In this document: positions 22,939-33,602 of the stretch, piece after piece
Numbering within the stretch: position 1 is the stretch's first letter
How the letters are laid out: each line of letters begins with the position of its first letter
Source: Bacteroidales bacterium
GTDB lineage: Bacteria > Bacteroidota > Bacteroidia > Bacteroidales > UBA932
Assembly: GCA_017428325.1 (NCBI GenBank)
Contig: JAFRRA010000006.1
Location: 248,001-312,000 of the forward strand
Length of the DNA: 64,000 nucleotides
Reading direction: 5' to 3'
Program-made: the position numbers and the translations under genes
The notes under the pieces: model-generated
Database searches by the model: none
Told to the model about the DNA's origin: nothing
Seen by the model: the letters and a program-made list of their open reading frames with translations, nothing else

Positions 22939-23670
22939 TTATTTGTTTTCTTTTTCCCATTTTTTCTCCACCTGTTTCCTAAGGTCGAGATAATGCTGCT
23001 TGCGGTACATCTTAAGCCAGGTGAAGAAACCTCCAACGGCAAGCACGATGTACAATATGTAAACAAGTGTCATCAGGCTCAGTCCCAGACGGTAGCACAG
23101 GATTACATTACAGCAGTTGGCAACCATCCAGCAGAACCAGCAGTCCAGTTTTTTCTGTGCGGAAAGATACTGGGCCATAAGAACCATACCCAAAATGAAC
23201 GCATCAAAATAAGGGAGTCTGGCCGGAGCCGGGAACAGGGAAGGGAACCATATGTCCACACGTGAAAGGATATAGCCCCAGAAGAACATGAATATCAGAA
23301 CCAGGGCGACCAGCACTATCCTCTGTCCGGTGTTGAACATGGTTACCTTCAGGCGGGACTTGCTGTCCTTCTCGTGTTCCCCGGGATGGGTCCACCTGTA
23401 GTGCCCGAAGAAGTTTATTGCCAGGGAAACAGGCTGCAGCAACATACTCGAGTAGGCTCTTGTCTGGTAGAACAGCAGAAACAGGACTATGTTGTAAATG
23501 TAACCTATCCAGAAGTTTGCCACCTTGCCCCTTATGGCAAGCAGAATGCACAGGATTCCGCACACCGTGCTTGTGACTTCCAGGGAACTGACCTTCTGGC
23601 CCCACAACTCGAACAGCACATTGTCTATGCTGAACCAGTTCAAAAACATCTGCAGATATTCTTCCATCAT
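22939..23670 (-). CDS. pnuC: Nicotinamide riboside/mononucleotide transporter PnuC
   Basis: A 243-residue inner-membrane protein with about seven hydrophobic helices and the PnuC signatures WGQKVSSLEVTSTVCGILCILLAIRG near the start and a W..YN motif in FWIGYIYNIVL. It should import NR for NAD synthesis by facilitated diffusion coupled to phosphorylation. The ATG at 23668-23670 begins 5 nt after sufB ends, so it is translationally close to sufB and lies in the middle of the suf operon. PnuC-family members can also carry thiamine or riboflavin precursors, but none of those pathways are nearby and no riboswitch is seen. The position splits sufB from sufC. Confidence 0.85.
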   Translation of the reverse strand: MMEEYLQMFLNWFSIDNVLFELWGQKVSSLEVTSTVCGILCILLAIRGKVANFWIGYIYNIVLFLLFYQTRAYSSMLLQPVSLAINFFGHYRWTHPGEHEKDSKSRLKVTMFNTGQRIVLVALVLIFMFFWGYILSRVDIWFPSLFPAPARLPYFDAFILGMVLMAQYLSAQKKLDCWFCWMVANCCNVILCYRLGLSLMTLVYILYIVLAVGGFFTWLKMYRKQHYLDLRKQVEKKWEKENK

Positions 23671-23675
23671 AACAC

Positions 23676-25109
23676 TCAACCTATACTGCCCTCAAGGGAA
23701 ACCTGGAGAAGCTTCTGCGCCTCCACGGCAAACTCCATCGGCAGTTTGTTTAGCACGTCACGTGCATATCCGTTAACTATAAGCCCCACGGCATCTTCCT
23801 GTGTAATACCCCTTTGCAGGCAGTAAAACAGCTGGTCTTCCCCTATCTTGGAGGTTGTGGCCTCATGCTCTATGATGGCCGTAGGATTTGCGCTTTCTAT
23901 ATGCGGGAAAGTGTGGGCCCCGCACCTGGAACCAAGCAGAAGGCTGTCGCACTGGGAGTGGTTCCTGGCTCCCGTCGCACCCGGCAGGACCTTCACCATA
24001 CCGCGATAACTGTTCTCGCTGCAGCCGGCTGAAATACCCTTGCTCACGATGCGGCTCCTGGTGTTCTTCCCGATATGTATCATCTTTGTTCCGGTATCCG
24101 CCTGCTGGTAATTGTTGGTTACCGCCACGCTGTAGAACTCGCTTACCGAGTTGTCTCCCTTGAGAATTGTACTCGGGTATTTCCAGGTTATCGCGGAGCC
24201 GGTCTCGACCTGCGCCCAGAAAAGGCGGGAATTGGATCCCTCGCATATTCCCCTCTTTGTCACCAGGTTATATATTCCTCCCTCTCCGTTCTTGTTTCCA
24301 GGATACCAGTTCTGGACCGTGGAATATTTCACTTCGGCATCCTGCTTTACCACAATCTCCACCACCGCGGCGTGAAGCTGGCTCTCGTCTCTCTGGGGAG
24401 CGGTGCAGCCCTCAAGGTAACTTACGTAACTTCCCTCGTCGGCGACGATAAGCGTCCTTTCGAACTGTCCGGTTCCAAGGGCGTTGATGCGGAAGTAGCT
24501 GGACAGTTCCATCGGGCACCGCGTGTTCTTCGGGATGTAGCAGAAACTTCCGTCGGAGAAAACAGCGGAATTAAGGGCGGAGAAATAATTGTCACCGACA
24601 GGCACCACGCTTGCCAGATATTTGCGCACCAGGTCCGGATAATCCCTCACCGCCTCTGAGAAAGAGCAGAAGATTATTCCTTTCTCCGCCAAGGTTTCCC
24701 TGAACGTGGTTTTAACAGAAACTGAATCGAACACAGCATCTACTGCAACGCCACCAAGCACATTCCTTTCCTTGAGCGGAATACCCAGTTTCTCGAATGT
24801 GGCCTCAAGTTCCGGATCCAGCTTGTCTGCCTTTTTCTTCTTAGGGGCGGCAAAGTAGATTATGTCCTGGTAGTCTATCTTTGGAAGGTGCAGATGCCCC
24901 CAGGAAGGAGTTTCCATGGTGAGCCATTTGCGGAAGGCCTTCAGGCGGAATTCCAGCATCCATTCAGGCTCGCCCTTCCTCTCCGAAATATGGCGGATAA
25001 TGTCTTCGTTCAAACCCTTGGGAGCAAACTCCTGCTCCACATCGGTGACGAAGCCTTCCTTGTATTCCGAAGAGGCCACTGCCTTCAATATTTCCTTCTG
25101 ACTGCCCAT
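23676..25109 (-). CDS. sufB: Fe-S cluster assembly protein SufB
   Basis: A 477-residue scaffold protein. The ATG at 25107-25109 starts [20 protein letters not shown]; the longer frame reads into the divergent gene and is not real. SufB features are [80 protein letters not shown] and the C-terminal [21 protein letters not shown]. It should nucleate the cluster on SufBC2D. It is promoter-proximal, with its -7 box 7 nt upstream of the ATG, and heads the sufB-pnuC-sufC-sufD-ugd operon. Confidence 0.93.
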   Translation of the reverse strand: MGSQKEILKAVASSEYKEGFVTDVEQEFAPKGLNEDIIRHISERKGEPEWMLEFRLKAFRKWLTMETPSWGHLHLPKIDYQDIIYFAAPKKKKADKLDPELEATFEKLGIPLKERNVLGGVAVDAVFDSVSVKTTFRETLAEKGIIFCSFSEAVRDYPDLVRKYLASVVPVGDNYFSALNSAVFSDGSFCYIPKNTRCPMELSSYFRINALGTGQFERTLIVADEGSYVSYLEGCTAPQRDESQLHAAVVEIVVKQDAEVKYSTVQNWYPGNKNGEGGIYNLVTKRGICEGSNSRLFWAQVETGSAITWKYPSTILKGDNSVSEFYSVAVTNNYQQADTGTKMIHIGKNTRSRIVSKGISAGCSENSYRGMVKVLPGATGARNHSQCDSLLLGSRCGAHTFPHIESANPTAIIEHEATTSKIGEDQLFYCLQRGITQEDAVGLIVNGYARDVLNKLPMEFAVEAQKLLQVSLEGSIG

Positions 25110-25116
25110 AGGGCCA

Positions 25117-25124
25117 CAAAGATA
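25117..25124 (-). promoter_or_regulatory. -7 promoter box of sufB
   Basis: The minus strand reads TATCTTTG. The predicted transcription start is near 25113, only about 3-4 nt before the sufB ATG, so the operon mRNA would be almost leaderless. Confidence 0.55.
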
Positions 25125-25132
25125 GTGATTTA

Positions 25133-25162
25133 TTTGTTTTCGGCCGATTTGCGCTATCTTTG
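25133..25162 (+). promoter_or_regulatory. Canonical Bacteroidota promoter of the ThiL-like gene
   Basis: TTTG at 25133-25136, an 18-nt spacer, then TATCTTTG at 25155-25162. Transcription should start near 25166, 4 nt before the ATG. The whole intergenic region is 60 bp and holds this promoter and the sufB promoter pointing in opposite directions. Confidence 0.7.
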
Positions 25163-25169
25163 TGTTGAT

Positions 25170-26168
25170 ATGGCAAAGAAGAAAGAAATCACCCGGACGG
25201 AAATAAAGGAGCTGGGAAGGATCAAGACCCTGGACAGACTCTTTGAAAAGAGCAGCTTCAAGAATTCCGAAACATCGTTTCTGCCCCAGAAGAAAGGCGG
25301 AAAGGGAATCGTCACCACAAACAAGCTCATGCTGGAAGGCGTGGATTTTGACCTTACCTATACTCCAGTCAAATATCTTGGCTACAAGGCCGCCGTTCAC
25401 GCTATGGGATATATATATGCCCGGAACGCCAAGCCTTGCGCCCTGAATTTCTCCATAGGGGTTTCTTCAAAGTTCAGTTACGAGCATATCGACTGGCTGT
25501 GGGCCGGCATCCAGGCAGCCGCCAAGCTGCATTCCGTGGATAATCTGACTTTGGACCTTGTTCCGTCGATGAGCGGCCTTATGATCAGCTGCAGCGCTTC
25601 CGGAGAGGTCCTTTCGCCTGAGAACGGAAAGGAAGTCGCTCCAAACTCCCTCATCTGCATAAGCGGAAACCTTGGAAGCGCCTGTATGGGTTTCTATGTG
25701 CTGGAAAGGGAGAAAGCGGCCTTCACGGGAAGCCAGCCTCAACTTGACAAATACAAATATCCGCTCGGACAGTATCTGACTCCGGACATCGAGCCGTCCA
25801 TACTTGACAGTTTCAAGGAAGCCGGGCTGTGGCCAACCGCAGGATATTTCCTTACCCGCGGTCTCGGCGATGCGGTCAGACAGATGGCAAGAGACCACAA
25901 CTGCGGGGTGAACATTTTCCTTGACAAGATACCAGTCGCCCCGGAGGCAAGGATGATTTCAGAGGAAATCGGGATAGATATGGCAACGGCCATAATAAAC
26001 GGCGGAGACGACTACCGCCTGATGTACGTCTTCCCTCTGGAAGCCCACGAGGCCATCCGCAAGGAGCTCCCTTGGCTGGAAGTGATCGGGCACACCGCAA
26101 AAGAAGGTTGCCACCTGGTGAGCCCGGATGGCAACTATCTTGAAATCAAGGCGCAGGGCTGGGACTAG
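25170..26168 (+). CDS. ThiL-like (AIR-synthase superfamily) protein with degraded active site
   Basis: A 332-residue protein with clear similarity to thiamine-monophosphate kinase: [26 protein letters not shown] (49-73), [31 protein letters not shown] (163-182) and [17 protein letters not shown] (277-293). The family's acidic Mg and ATP ligands are mostly gone. The GDDAAV block is replaced by [14 protein letters not shown] by TTN, the SDIAAMGA block by [13 protein letters not shown] by LTLDLVPSM, and the SDGL block by LTRGLGD. I therefore expect a pseudoenzyme or an enzyme with a changed reaction, not a working ThiL. It is divergent from sufB and ends in a 4-nt overlap with dnaE on the other strand. 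Confidence 0.75.
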   Translation: MAKKKEITRTEIKELGRIKTLDRLFEKSSFKNSETSFLPQKKGGKGIVTTNKLMLEGVDFDLTYTPVKYLGYKAAVHAMGYIYARNAKPCALNFSIGVSSKFSYEHIDWLWAGIQAAAKLHSVDNLTLDLVPSMSGLMISCSASGEVLSPENGKEVAPNSLICISGNLGSACMGFYVLEREKAAFTGSQPQLDKYKYPLGQYLTPDIEPSILDSFKEAGLWPTAGYFLTRGLGDAVRQMARDHNCGVNIFLDKIPVAPEARMISEEIGIDMATAIINGGDDYRLMYVFPLEAHEAIRKELPWLEVIGHTAKEGCHLVSPDGNYLEIKAQGWD

Positions 26169-29100
26169 AATATGGAATAGTTTACGTTCCCCTTGTATTC
26201 CACACCCATTTTTTCCAGTTCCCTGAGAAGGATGTTGTCAACCTCCACGAGGAACTTGGTGTCATAATCCAGAGAAAAGCCCTTCTCTTCTTCAACGATT
26301 TTCATTTTGACCGGAGTCTTTGCCCCCTCGCTTCTTTGCGGGGTGTGATGCTCCTTGAGAAGTTTAACAAGGTCTATGCGGAACTGCTTGTCCACAAGAC
26401 GGGCCGGAACGATAAGTTCCAGGGACTGGAGTCCGCTTGCCTTGACATTTGCAAGAAGACGTACTGATTCTATCCTGATATCAGGTGTCGGATCCTGTGA
26501 AGAGCGTCTTTTTATCTTGAGCTTTATGAATACGGCGTTGCCGTCCTTGATATAGTTCATATTGCTCTCGTACGCCTTGCCAAAGAGAGTGATGTTTACG
26601 CTGGACGTGAAATCCTCCAGTGTAAACGAGCAGAAAGGCCTTCCGCTCTTGGATATCCTCTCGTTCACATTGGTAACCAGGCCACCAATGAAAAAGTCCT
26701 GGTTTTCATCTATCTGATAATCGCTGCCCTGCTTGAGTCTCTCGGCGATTTCTCCAGCCGTAGCGGTACAGAAATTGGCCAGCTCGAACTTGAAAACATC
26801 CAGCGGATGGGAAGAAATATACATGCCCACAAGCTCCCTTTCCTTTTTCAGGAACTCCATAAGGTTCATGTCTCCGGTTCTCGGAGGAACCTCCGGTTTC
26901 TTTAGCTGGAAGCCTTCGTCCTGGTCTCCGAAGAGAGACTCCACGCTGCTGTCCATAGAGTTGAAGTCCTGAACATATTTCATCAGGGAATCCAGGAAGA
27001 CCTCGCCCTTCCTGTTCTCCATGAAATACTGGTCCCTGCGGATATCCGGGAACGAAGAGTCGAATGCTCCGGCATAGGCAAGGTTTTCCATCGTCTTGCG
27101 GTTCATGCTTCTTGGGCAGGCCCTTTCCACAAAGTCGTAAATGTCTTTGTATGGAGCGTGTTCCACAATGCTTTCTGTAATCTGGGTCCCGAGTCCCTTG
27201 ATGGCGGCAAGGCCGAACCTTATCTCGTTGTCTCCCGTTACCGTGGCGTTGACTCCGCCTTCGTTCACATCCGGTCCCAGGACGCGCAGACCCATCCTCT
27301 TGCACTCGTCCATAAGCACCGTGATCTTCTTTGTGTCAGAGAAGTTCTTTGTAAGGTTGGCGGCCATGAACTCCGCAGGATAATGGGTTTTCATATAGAT
27401 GGTCAGATACCCTATCCAGGCATAGCAGGTAGAATGGGATTTGTTGAACGCGTATTTTGCAAATTCCTTCCAGTCTTCCCAGATTTTCTGCAGGGTCTCT
27501 TTCTTGAAACCCTGCTCCACTCCGCCAGCAAGGAATTTTTCCTCCAGCTCCAGCATCTTCTCTATGTTCTTCTTTCCCATAGCCTTACGCAGGGTGTCGG
27601 CCTGACCTTTCGTAAAGCTGGCAAGTTTCTGGCTGAGCAGCATCACCTGCTCCTGATAAACGGTGATCCCATAAGTGTCTGACAGGATGTTCTCCATTTC
27701 AGGAAGCTCGTATGTTATCTGTTCCTTGCCTATCTTCCTGTCCACGAACTTAGGGATGTACTGCATAGGACCCGGACGGTAGAGGGCGTTCATCGCTATA
27801 AGGTCCTCGAACCTGGAAGGATGAAGTTCCCTGAGCCACTTCTGCATGCCGGGACTCTCAAACTGGAACGAGGCTATCGTGTCTCCCTTTCCGAAAGTCT
27901 TGAACGTGGCCTTGTCGTCCAAAGGGATCTTGTCTATGTCTATGTCTATTCCGCGGTGTCTCCTTATGTTTTCCACCGTTTCCTTGAGTATGGACAATGT
28001 GCTGAGACCCAGGAAGTCCATCTTCAGCATTCCCACGTCTTCTATGCGCGTTCCCTCATACTGGGAGATGAGGCCCTCTGTATCCGTACGGGTGGAAACA
28101 GGTATGTGTTCGGTAAGGTCGTGCGGACCTATGATCACGGCGCAGGCATGGACTCCCGTCTGGCGGATCGTTCCCTCCAGCTCCCTTGCAAAATGAAGGG
28201 TTTCCCTGACTTTCGGATCCGGGGAATTCTCGTATTCGTTCTTGAAATCCGGAATGTTCTTCAGGCAGTTGTCAAAGCTGGACTCGTCTCCCGGAGTTTT
28301 CGGAACCATATTGGAAAGGCGGTTGGAAACCGGAAGCGGAAGGTCCTCAACCCTGGCCACGTCCTTTATGGACTGCTTGGTCTTCAGGGTGCCGAAAGTC
28401 ACCACGTGCGACACGTGGTCCTTGCCGTATTTCCTCTCCACATATTCAAACACCTCCCCTCTTCTCTCCTCCTCGAAATCTATGTCTATATCCGGCATCG
28501 AAATTCTGTCCGGATTAAGGAATCTCTCGAACAGGAGATTGTACTTGATTGGGTCTATGTTTGTGATTGTCAGACAGTAAGCCACAACACTGCCGGCGGC
28601 GGAGCCTCTTCCCGGACCCACCCATATTCCCTGTGAGCGGGCATAGTTTATGAAGTCGTGCACAATAAGGAAGTAGTCAGGAAACCCCATCTTGCGGATG
28701 GTGTCCAGCTCGAAGTCTATCCTGTCCCTTGTGGTTGGAAGGATGTTCCCGTAGCGTTTCTCCGCTCCCTGGTATACAAGATGCCGCAGATATGCGTCCG
28801 AATTCTCAAACTCCGCAGGAATATCGAAGTGAGGAAGGATCGGCTTGATGTTTATGTTGTAACGCTCCACCTTGTCCGCGATTTCCAGGGTATTCGATAT
28901 CACCTCCGGATGTCCCGGGTTGATCTCGATCATCTCCTCGGCGCTCTTCATATACTCCTGCTGGGTATAGTGAAGCCTCTTTTCGTCGGTGAGCTTGTTT
29001 CCGGTATTGATGCAGATGAAAAGGTCGTGAGCCGGACCGTCCTCTTTCCTCACGAAGTGGCAGTCGTTGGTTGCAACGCACTTGATACCAAGTTCCCGGG

Positions 29101-29731
29101 AGAGATTATAGAGAACGGGGTTGACCTTCTGCTGGGCCTCGAACACGTCATTCGCCTGACCCGGAACCTTGCAGAAATGGTTCTGGATTTCAAAGTAATA
29201 GTCGTCTCCGAAAACGCTCTTGTACCACAGAGCGGTGCTGCGGGCTTCCTCTATGTTTCCGCGCAGAATGGCCTGCGGAATTTCTCCGGCAAGACAGGCG
29301 CTGCAGCAGATAAGCCCTTCGTGATATCTGTGGAGAATCTCCCTGTCCACTCTCGGATGGCTGTAGAATCCTTCCGTGAATCCGATTGAGGATATCTTCA
29401 TAAGGTTGTGGTATCCCTGCAGGTTCTTTGCAAGAAGAATCAGGTGGGAGGCGCTTCGCCTGTCCGCATAGCGCTTCTTTATATGGCGGCTTTCAGGAGC
29501 CACGTAAACCTCGCAGCCCACTATCGGCTTGAGTGTCTTGCCCTTCTCCTTCTCAGCCTTCTTGACGCAGTCCAGGAAATCCTTTACTCCATACATCACG
29601 CCATGGTCCGTAAGGGCCATCGCCGGCATATCCAGTTCCATCGCCCTGGCAACATAATCCTCAATCTTTCCCATTCCGTCCAGAATGGAATAGTGGCTGT
29701 GCAGGTGCAGGTGTACAAATTGTTGGCTCAT
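26165..29731 (-). CDS. dnaE: DNA polymerase III alpha subunit (DnaE)
   Basis: A 1188-residue replicative polymerase, normal length for a DnaE. The PHP domain begins FVHLHLHSHYSILDGM, with LTDHGVM. The polymerase palm has MPDIDIDFEEERRGEV, which provides the catalytic aspartates, after GPGRGSAAGSVVAYCL. Later parts are QEQVMLLSQKLASFTKGQAD, FNKSHSTCYAWIGYLT and an OB-fold (ISKSGRPFCSFTLEDFTS). It is the last gene of rnr-gpmI-dnaE, 25 nt after gpmI, and its stop overlaps the convergent ThiL-like gene by 4 nt. Confidence 0.95.
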   Translation of the reverse strand: MSQQFVHLHLHSHYSILDGMGKIEDYVARAMELDMPAMALTDHGVMYGVKDFLDCVKKAEKEKGKTLKPIVGCEVYVAPESRHIKKRYADRRSASHLILLAKNLQGYHNLMKISSIGFTEGFYSHPRVDREILHRYHEGLICCSACLAGEIPQAILRGNIEEARSTALWYKSVFGDDYYFEIQNHFCKVPGQANDVFEAQQKVNPVLYNLSRELGIKCVATNDCHFVRKEDGPAHDLFICINTGNKLTDEKRLHYTQQEYMKSAEEMIEINPGHPEVISNTLEIADKVERYNINIKPILPHFDIPAEFENSDAYLRHLVYQGAEKRYGNILPTTRDRIDFELDTIRKMGFPDYFLIVHDFINYARSQGIWVGPGRGSAAGSVVAYCLTITNIDPIKYNLLFERFLNPDRISMPDIDIDFEEERRGEVFEYVERKYGKDHVSHVVTFGTLKTKQSIKDVARVEDLPLPVSNRLSNMVPKTPGDESSFDNCLKNIPDFKNEYENSPDPKVRETLHFARELEGTIRQTGVHACAVIIGPHDLTEHIPVSTRTDTEGLISQYEGTRIEDVGMLKMDFLGLSTLSILKETVENIRRHRGIDIDIDKIPLDDKATFKTFGKGDTIASFQFESPGMQKWLRELHPSRFEDLIAMNALYRPGPMQYIPKFVDRKIGKEQITYELPEMENILSDTYGITVYQEQVMLLSQKLASFTKGQADTLRKAMGKKNIEKMLELEEKFLAGGVEQGFKKETLQKIWEDWKEFAKYAFNKSHSTCYAWIGYLTIYMKTHYPAEFMAANLTKNFSDTKKITVLMDECKRMGLRVLGPDVNEGGVNATVTGDNEIRFGLAAIKGLGTQITESIVEHAPYKDIYDFVERACPRSMNRKTMENLAYAGAFDSSFPDIRRDQYFMENRKGEVFLDSLMKYVQDFNSMDSSVESLFGDQDEGFQLKKPEVPPRTGDMNLMEFLKKERELVGMYISSHPLDVFKFELANFCTATAGEIAERLKQGSDYQIDENQDFFIGGLVTNVNERISKSGRPFCSFTLEDFTSSVNITLFGKAYESNMNYIKDGNAVFIKLKIKRRSSQDPTPDIRIESVRLLANVKASGLQSLELIVPARLVDKQFRIDLVKLLKEHHTPQRSEGAKTPVKMKIVEEEKGFSLDYDTKFLVEVDNILLRELEKMGVEYKGNVNYSIF

Positions 29732-29756
29732 CGATCGTTCTACTATGTTTTCTTCC

Positions 29757-31271
29757 TTAATTGACCAGTGGTTTTCCCGTCATTTCCTCAGGCTGTGGAA
29801 TGTCCATAAGCTTCAGGATCGTAGGTGCTATGTCGCAGAGCCTTCCGTCCTCCACGCTCTTTACATCGTCGTCCACAACCACAAACTGGACCGGATTCAG
29901 GGAGTGCTGGGTGTTCGGTGTCCCGTCTTCGTTTATGGCATAGTCCGCATTGCCGTGGTCGGCTGTAATCAGCACGGAATAACCTTTCTTACGGGCCTCC
30001 TTCACGACCTTGCCGACAAGGGAATCTATGCATTCAACGGCCTTGCAGATAGCGGGATACACTCCAGTGTGCCCCACCATATCCCCGTTGGCGAAATTCA
30101 GGATAATCATATCCTCCTTGCCGGAGCGGATTGCCGCAATGAGTTTTTCGGCAACTTCAGGTGCGCTCATCTCCGGCTGAAGGTCATAGGTCGCAACCTT
30201 TGGAGACGCAACAAGGATCCTGTCCTCGTTCTCAAACGGCTCTTCCCTGCCGCCGTTGAAGAAGAATGTGACGTGGGCGTATTTTTCTGTCTCGGCGATG
30301 CGGAGCTGTCGTTTTCCTGCCGCGGAGACAACCTCTCCCAAAGTTTTCTGGACGTGCTCCTTTCCGAACAGGATATGCAGGCCCGTAAACTCATCATCAT
30401 ATGGGGTAAGGCAGCAGTAGTAAAGTGGAATGGTGTGCATTCCCTCTTCCGGCATGTCCTTCTGGGTAAGTACGCTTGTCATCTCGCGGGCGCGGTCGTT
30501 TCGGAAATTGAAGAAAACCACGGCGTCGTTTTCCTTGATAACGCCAATCGGCTTTCCGTTTTCAACTATGCAGACAGGCTTGATGAACTCATCAGTAACA
30601 CCCTCGTCGTAAGACGCCTGCACGGCCTCTGTCGCCGAGGTGAATTGAGCGCCCTTGCCTTCTGTAAGAAGGTCATAGGCTTCCTTTATCCTGTTCCAGC
30701 GCTTGTCGCGGTCCATCGCGTAGAAACGGCCGCAGACAGAAGCCACCTTGCCGCAACTTTTTGCCATATGTTCTTCCAGCTCGGCGATAAATCCCTTGCC
30801 GCTTTTAGGGTCTGTATCCCTTCCGTCCATAAAGCAGTGGACGAAAACCCTCTCGAGGCCGCACTCCTTTGCCGTGTCCAGGAACGCGAAAAGATGCTCC
30901 AGGGAACTGTGGACCCCGCCTCTTGAAACAAGGCCGAGAAAATGCAGGTCGTGTCCCTTCGCAGCATAATCCATCACAGCCTTAATCTCCGGATTTTCCA
31001 GCATCCTGTGCTCTCGGCAGACTTTATTTATCTTTACAAGGTCCTGATACACAACCCTTCCGGCTCCAATATTAAGATGTCCCACTTCGGAATTTCCCAT
31101 CTGTCCTTCAGGAAGGCCCACATCCTCTCCGCAAGCCATCAGCTGCGAGTGCGGATACTTTGCCCTGAGGGCGTCTATATTTGGTTGTCCCTGAGTGGAT
31201 ATGGCGTCTGATTTTGTATGATTTCCCAATCCCCATCCGTCGAGGATCATAAGCAGTACTTTCTTTCCCAT
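29757..31271 (-). CDS. gpmI: 2,3-bisphosphoglycerate-independent phosphoglycerate mutase
   Basis: A 504-residue alkaline-phosphatase-superfamily enzyme interconverting 3- and 2-phosphoglycerate in glycolysis. N-terminal [11 protein letters not shown] carries the first metal Asp, [20 protein letters not shown] holds the phosphorylated Ser near residue 62, [16 protein letters not shown] and [11 protein letters not shown] bind substrate, and ITADHGNAD gives the second metal cluster. It starts 5 nt after rnr ends, so it is in that operon. Length and motifs are standard. Confidence 0.95.
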   Translation of the reverse strand: MGKKVLLMILDGWGLGNHTKSDAISTQGQPNIDALRAKYPHSQLMACGEDVGLPEGQMGNSEVGHLNIGAGRVVYQDLVKINKVCREHRMLENPEIKAVMDYAAKGHDLHFLGLVSRGGVHSSLEHLFAFLDTAKECGLERVFVHCFMDGRDTDPKSGKGFIAELEEHMAKSCGKVASVCGRFYAMDRDKRWNRIKEAYDLLTEGKGAQFTSATEAVQASYDEGVTDEFIKPVCIVENGKPIGVIKENDAVVFFNFRNDRAREMTSVLTQKDMPEEGMHTIPLYYCCLTPYDDEFTGLHILFGKEHVQKTLGEVVSAAGKRQLRIAETEKYAHVTFFFNGGREEPFENEDRILVASPKVATYDLQPEMSAPEVAEKLIAAIRSGKEDMIILNFANGDMVGHTGVYPAICKAVECIDSLVGKVVKEARKKGYSVLITADHGNADYAINEDGTPNTQHSLNPVQFVVVDDDVKSVEDGRLCDIAPTILKLMDIPQPEEMTGKPLVN

Positions 31272-31276
31272 TTCTC

Positions 31277-33496
31277 TTATTTCTTTTTCTTCGATGATTT
31301 CTTCTTTTTTGCCGGAATCTCTTCGGAGAACACTCCGAAATCTTCCATTTTCTCCCCTTCCGGAAGCACCAGGGAGAAGTCTATGTTCTTCTGTTCAAGG
31401 GAGGCGCGCTCAACCTTCACCTTGACCTTGTCGCCGAGCCTGAAGCATCTGCCTGAAGACTTGCCAATCACGCAGAAATTCTTCTCGTCAAACTGGTAAT
31501 AGTCGTCCAGAAGTTCCCTGAGGGCCACCATTCCCTCAATGTGGGTAGGCTCGACCTGGACATAAAGCCCCCATTCGGTCACACCGCTTATGGTTCCTTC
31601 ATACTCCTGTCCGATGCGTTCGGTCATATACTCGGCCATCTTGTACTTGACGCTGGAACGTTCCGCCTCGGTTGCAATCTGCTCCCTCTGGGACGAGTGC
31701 TGGCAATAGTCCTCGAAGGCCTGCTTGTCCGCGCTCTTTCCGCCTTCAAGATAGCGCGAGAGCAGACGGTGGACCATAAGGTCCGGATATCTTCTGATAG
31801 GAGAGGTGAAGTGAGTGTAATACTGGAATCCCAGACCGTAGTGCCCTATATTTTCAGTAGAATACTGGGCCCTGGCCATACATCTGAGAGCCAGAAGTTC
31901 TATGGCGTCGCACTCCGGCTTTCCGTGTATCATCTCAACCAGTTTGTTCAGGCTGCGGGCAAGCTGCTTCGGAGTGTCCATAGCCTCTATCTTGTAGCCG
32001 AAATATTTCACGAATGTCTTCAGCTCCACGACCTTCTCCATGTTAGGCTCGTCGTGGATACGGTAGACGAAAGTAGGAGCCGGCTTGCGGATGGCGGTGG
32101 CAACATAGGTGGCGACAGCCTTGTTGGCAAGCAGCATATATTCCTCGATGAGCCAGTTGGCTGACTTTGTGATTTTCTGCACAACGTCTACAGGCTTTCC
32201 CTTCTCGTCCGTGATAACCTTCATCTCCGGCCTTTCGAAACTGATGGAGCCCTCCTGGAACCTCTTCTTCCTCAGCACGGAAGCAAGTTTATGGAGTTCC
32301 AGCACAGCCGTAATCACCTCCTGTGACGGAATCTTTCCCTCAGGCATAACTGGAGTGTATGAAGACATGTCTCCGTTATTGTCTATTATTTGCTGGGCCT
32401 CTTCGTAGGCGAAGCGGAAAGCGGAGCAGATAACGCTCCTTCCGAACCACTGGCTGTAAACCTTGCCGGAAGAATCCATTTCAAAAATCGCGGAGAAGCA
32501 AAGCTTGTCCTCTCCAGGCCTTAGCGAGCAGAGGTTGTTTGAAAGGGCTTCCGGCAGCATCGGGATTGTCCTGTCAACAAGATAGACGGAAGTGGCTCTG
32601 GCATAAGCCTCCCTGTCTATTACAGACTGCGGTTTCACGTACCAGGAAACATCCGCAATGTGGATTCCTATTTCAAGATGTCCGTTGTCCAGGACCTTGT
32701 AGGAAACGGCATCGTCAAAGTCCTTGGCGTCTGCTGGGTCTATTGTGAAAATGCATTCCTTGCGCAGGTCTTTCCTTCCCTCCAGATCCTTGGCTGTTAT
32801 CTTCTTCGGAATCTTCTCCGCCTCAGCCTCCACCTCTGCCGGGAACTTGTAAGGAAGGCCGTATTCTGAAAGGATTGCGTGCATTTCCGTATCGTTCTCA
32901 CCCGGCTTTCCGAGCACGTCAACAATCTCTCCCACAGGAGTCTGGAAACCCCTCGGAAAATCCTTTACAAGAACGGCCACTTTCATTCCCTGCCACTCTT
33001 TCTGCACACTGTCTATCGGAACCTCCACATCGTAAGGCATGCTCTTGTTCTCGATGATTACCCAGGCGTGCTTTCCGGTTATCTGCATCAGCCCCACCCA
33101 CGGACGGGTAGAACGGCTGACAACGCTTATCACCTCTCCCTCGTTTCCTTTCTCAAGGTTCTTCTTTATTATCGCGACCCTTACAGTATCATTGTTCAAT
33201 GCTCCGCGAAGTTTTCCGATAGGAATGAATATGTCTTCTCTCTGGTCTCTCTTGGCACCAGGCCTCTCGTCTTCCTTCGGAGCCATTCTTACAAAGCCGT
33301 ATCCTCCGGATGCAATCTCCAGCAAACCCTCCACCTCCTCTATGGCTCTCCTTCCCCTCGGGGACAGCCCTCCAGCCCTTCTTTCTGCATCCCGTCCCAT
33401 CGTCATGCCCGAACGGCGGCGGGACTTCTTCATTCCGTAAACCGCTGATTTGTTTCTGGAAGAGAACGCTTTGCCTTTTCTGTTTCTCCTTGTCAT
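31277..33496 (-). CDS. rnr: Ribonuclease R (RNB-family exoribonuclease)
   Basis: A 739-residue 3'-5' exoribonuclease. After a basic N-terminus ([15 protein letters not shown]) come cold-shock-type OB domains. The RNB domain has [16 protein letters not shown] with the catalytic acidic cluster and [27 protein letters not shown]-terminal S1 domain ([26 protein letters not shown]) is followed by a lysine-rich tail, [11 protein letters not shown]. It should degrade structured RNA and help rRNA and tmRNA turnover. First gene of rnr-gpmI-dnaE, with a -7 box upstream. Confidence 0.93.
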   Translation of the reverse strand: MTRRNRKGKAFSSRNKSAVYGMKKSRRRSGMTMGRDAERRAGGLSPRGRRAIEEVEGLLEIASGGYGFVRMAPKEDERPGAKRDQREDIFIPIGKLRGALNNDTVRVAIIKKNLEKGNEGEVISVVSRSTRPWVGLMQITGKHAWVIIENKSMPYDVEVPIDSVQKEWQGMKVAVLVKDFPRGFQTPVGEIVDVLGKPGENDTEMHAILSEYGLPYKFPAEVEAEAEKIPKKITAKDLEGRKDLRKECIFTIDPADAKDFDDAVSYKVLDNGHLEIGIHIADVSWYVKPQSVIDREAYARATSVYLVDRTIPMLPEALSNNLCSLRPGEDKLCFSAIFEMDSSGKVYSQWFGRSVICSAFRFAYEEAQQIIDNNGDMSSYTPVMPEGKIPSQEVITAVLELHKLASVLRKKRFQEGSISFERPEMKVITDEKGKPVDVVQKITKSANWLIEEYMLLANKAVATYVATAIRKPAPTFVYRIHDEPNMEKVVELKTFVKYFGYKIEAMDTPKQLARSLNKLVEMIHGKPECDAIELLALRCMARAQYSTENIGHYGLGFQYYTHFTSPIRRYPDLMVHRLLSRYLEGGKSADKQAFEDYCQHSSQREQIATEAERSSVKYKMAEYMTERIGQEYEGTISGVTEWGLYVQVEPTHIEGMVALRELLDDYYQFDEKNFCVIGKSSGRCFRLGDKVKVKVERASLEQKNIDFSLVLPEGEKMEDFGVFSEEIPAKKKKSSKKKK

Positions 33497-33527
33497 TATG
33501 TCTTGTTTGTTTAAATGTGTGCAACCA

Positions 33528-33535
33528 CAAATTTA
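33528..33535 (-). promoter_or_regulatory. -7 promoter box of rnr-gpmI-dnaE
   Basis: The minus strand reads TAAATTTG; transcription should start near 33524, giving a leader of about 27 nt. It sits directly downstream of the secDF terminator. Confidence 0.55.
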
Positions 33536-33546
33536 AGAATTAAAAA

Positions 33547-33576
33547 AGAAAAGGGGAAGACATCTCCCCCTTTTCT
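33547..33576 (-). terminator. Intrinsic terminator of secDF
   Basis: AGAAAAGGGG pairs with CCCCTTTTCT around a short loop and ends in an A/T-run in the leftward direction. It lies 26 nt after the secDF stop codon. Confidence 0.75.
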
Positions 33577-33602
33577 TACAACTATTCACAATCCGCTGAT
33601 CC

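Noticed and set aside
22939..23679. TPP or NAD riboswitch before pnuC
   Set aside because: pnuC starts 5 nt after sufB, leaving no room for a leader; no riboswitch core seen.
25110..25400. Longer sufB frame beginning at 25400
   Set aside because: It would read antisense through the ThiL-like gene; the ATG at 25109 follows the -7 box and fits the family's length.
29745..30926. 393-codon open frame opposite gpmI
   Set aside because: gpmI matches its family end to end; the opposing frame is a shadow.
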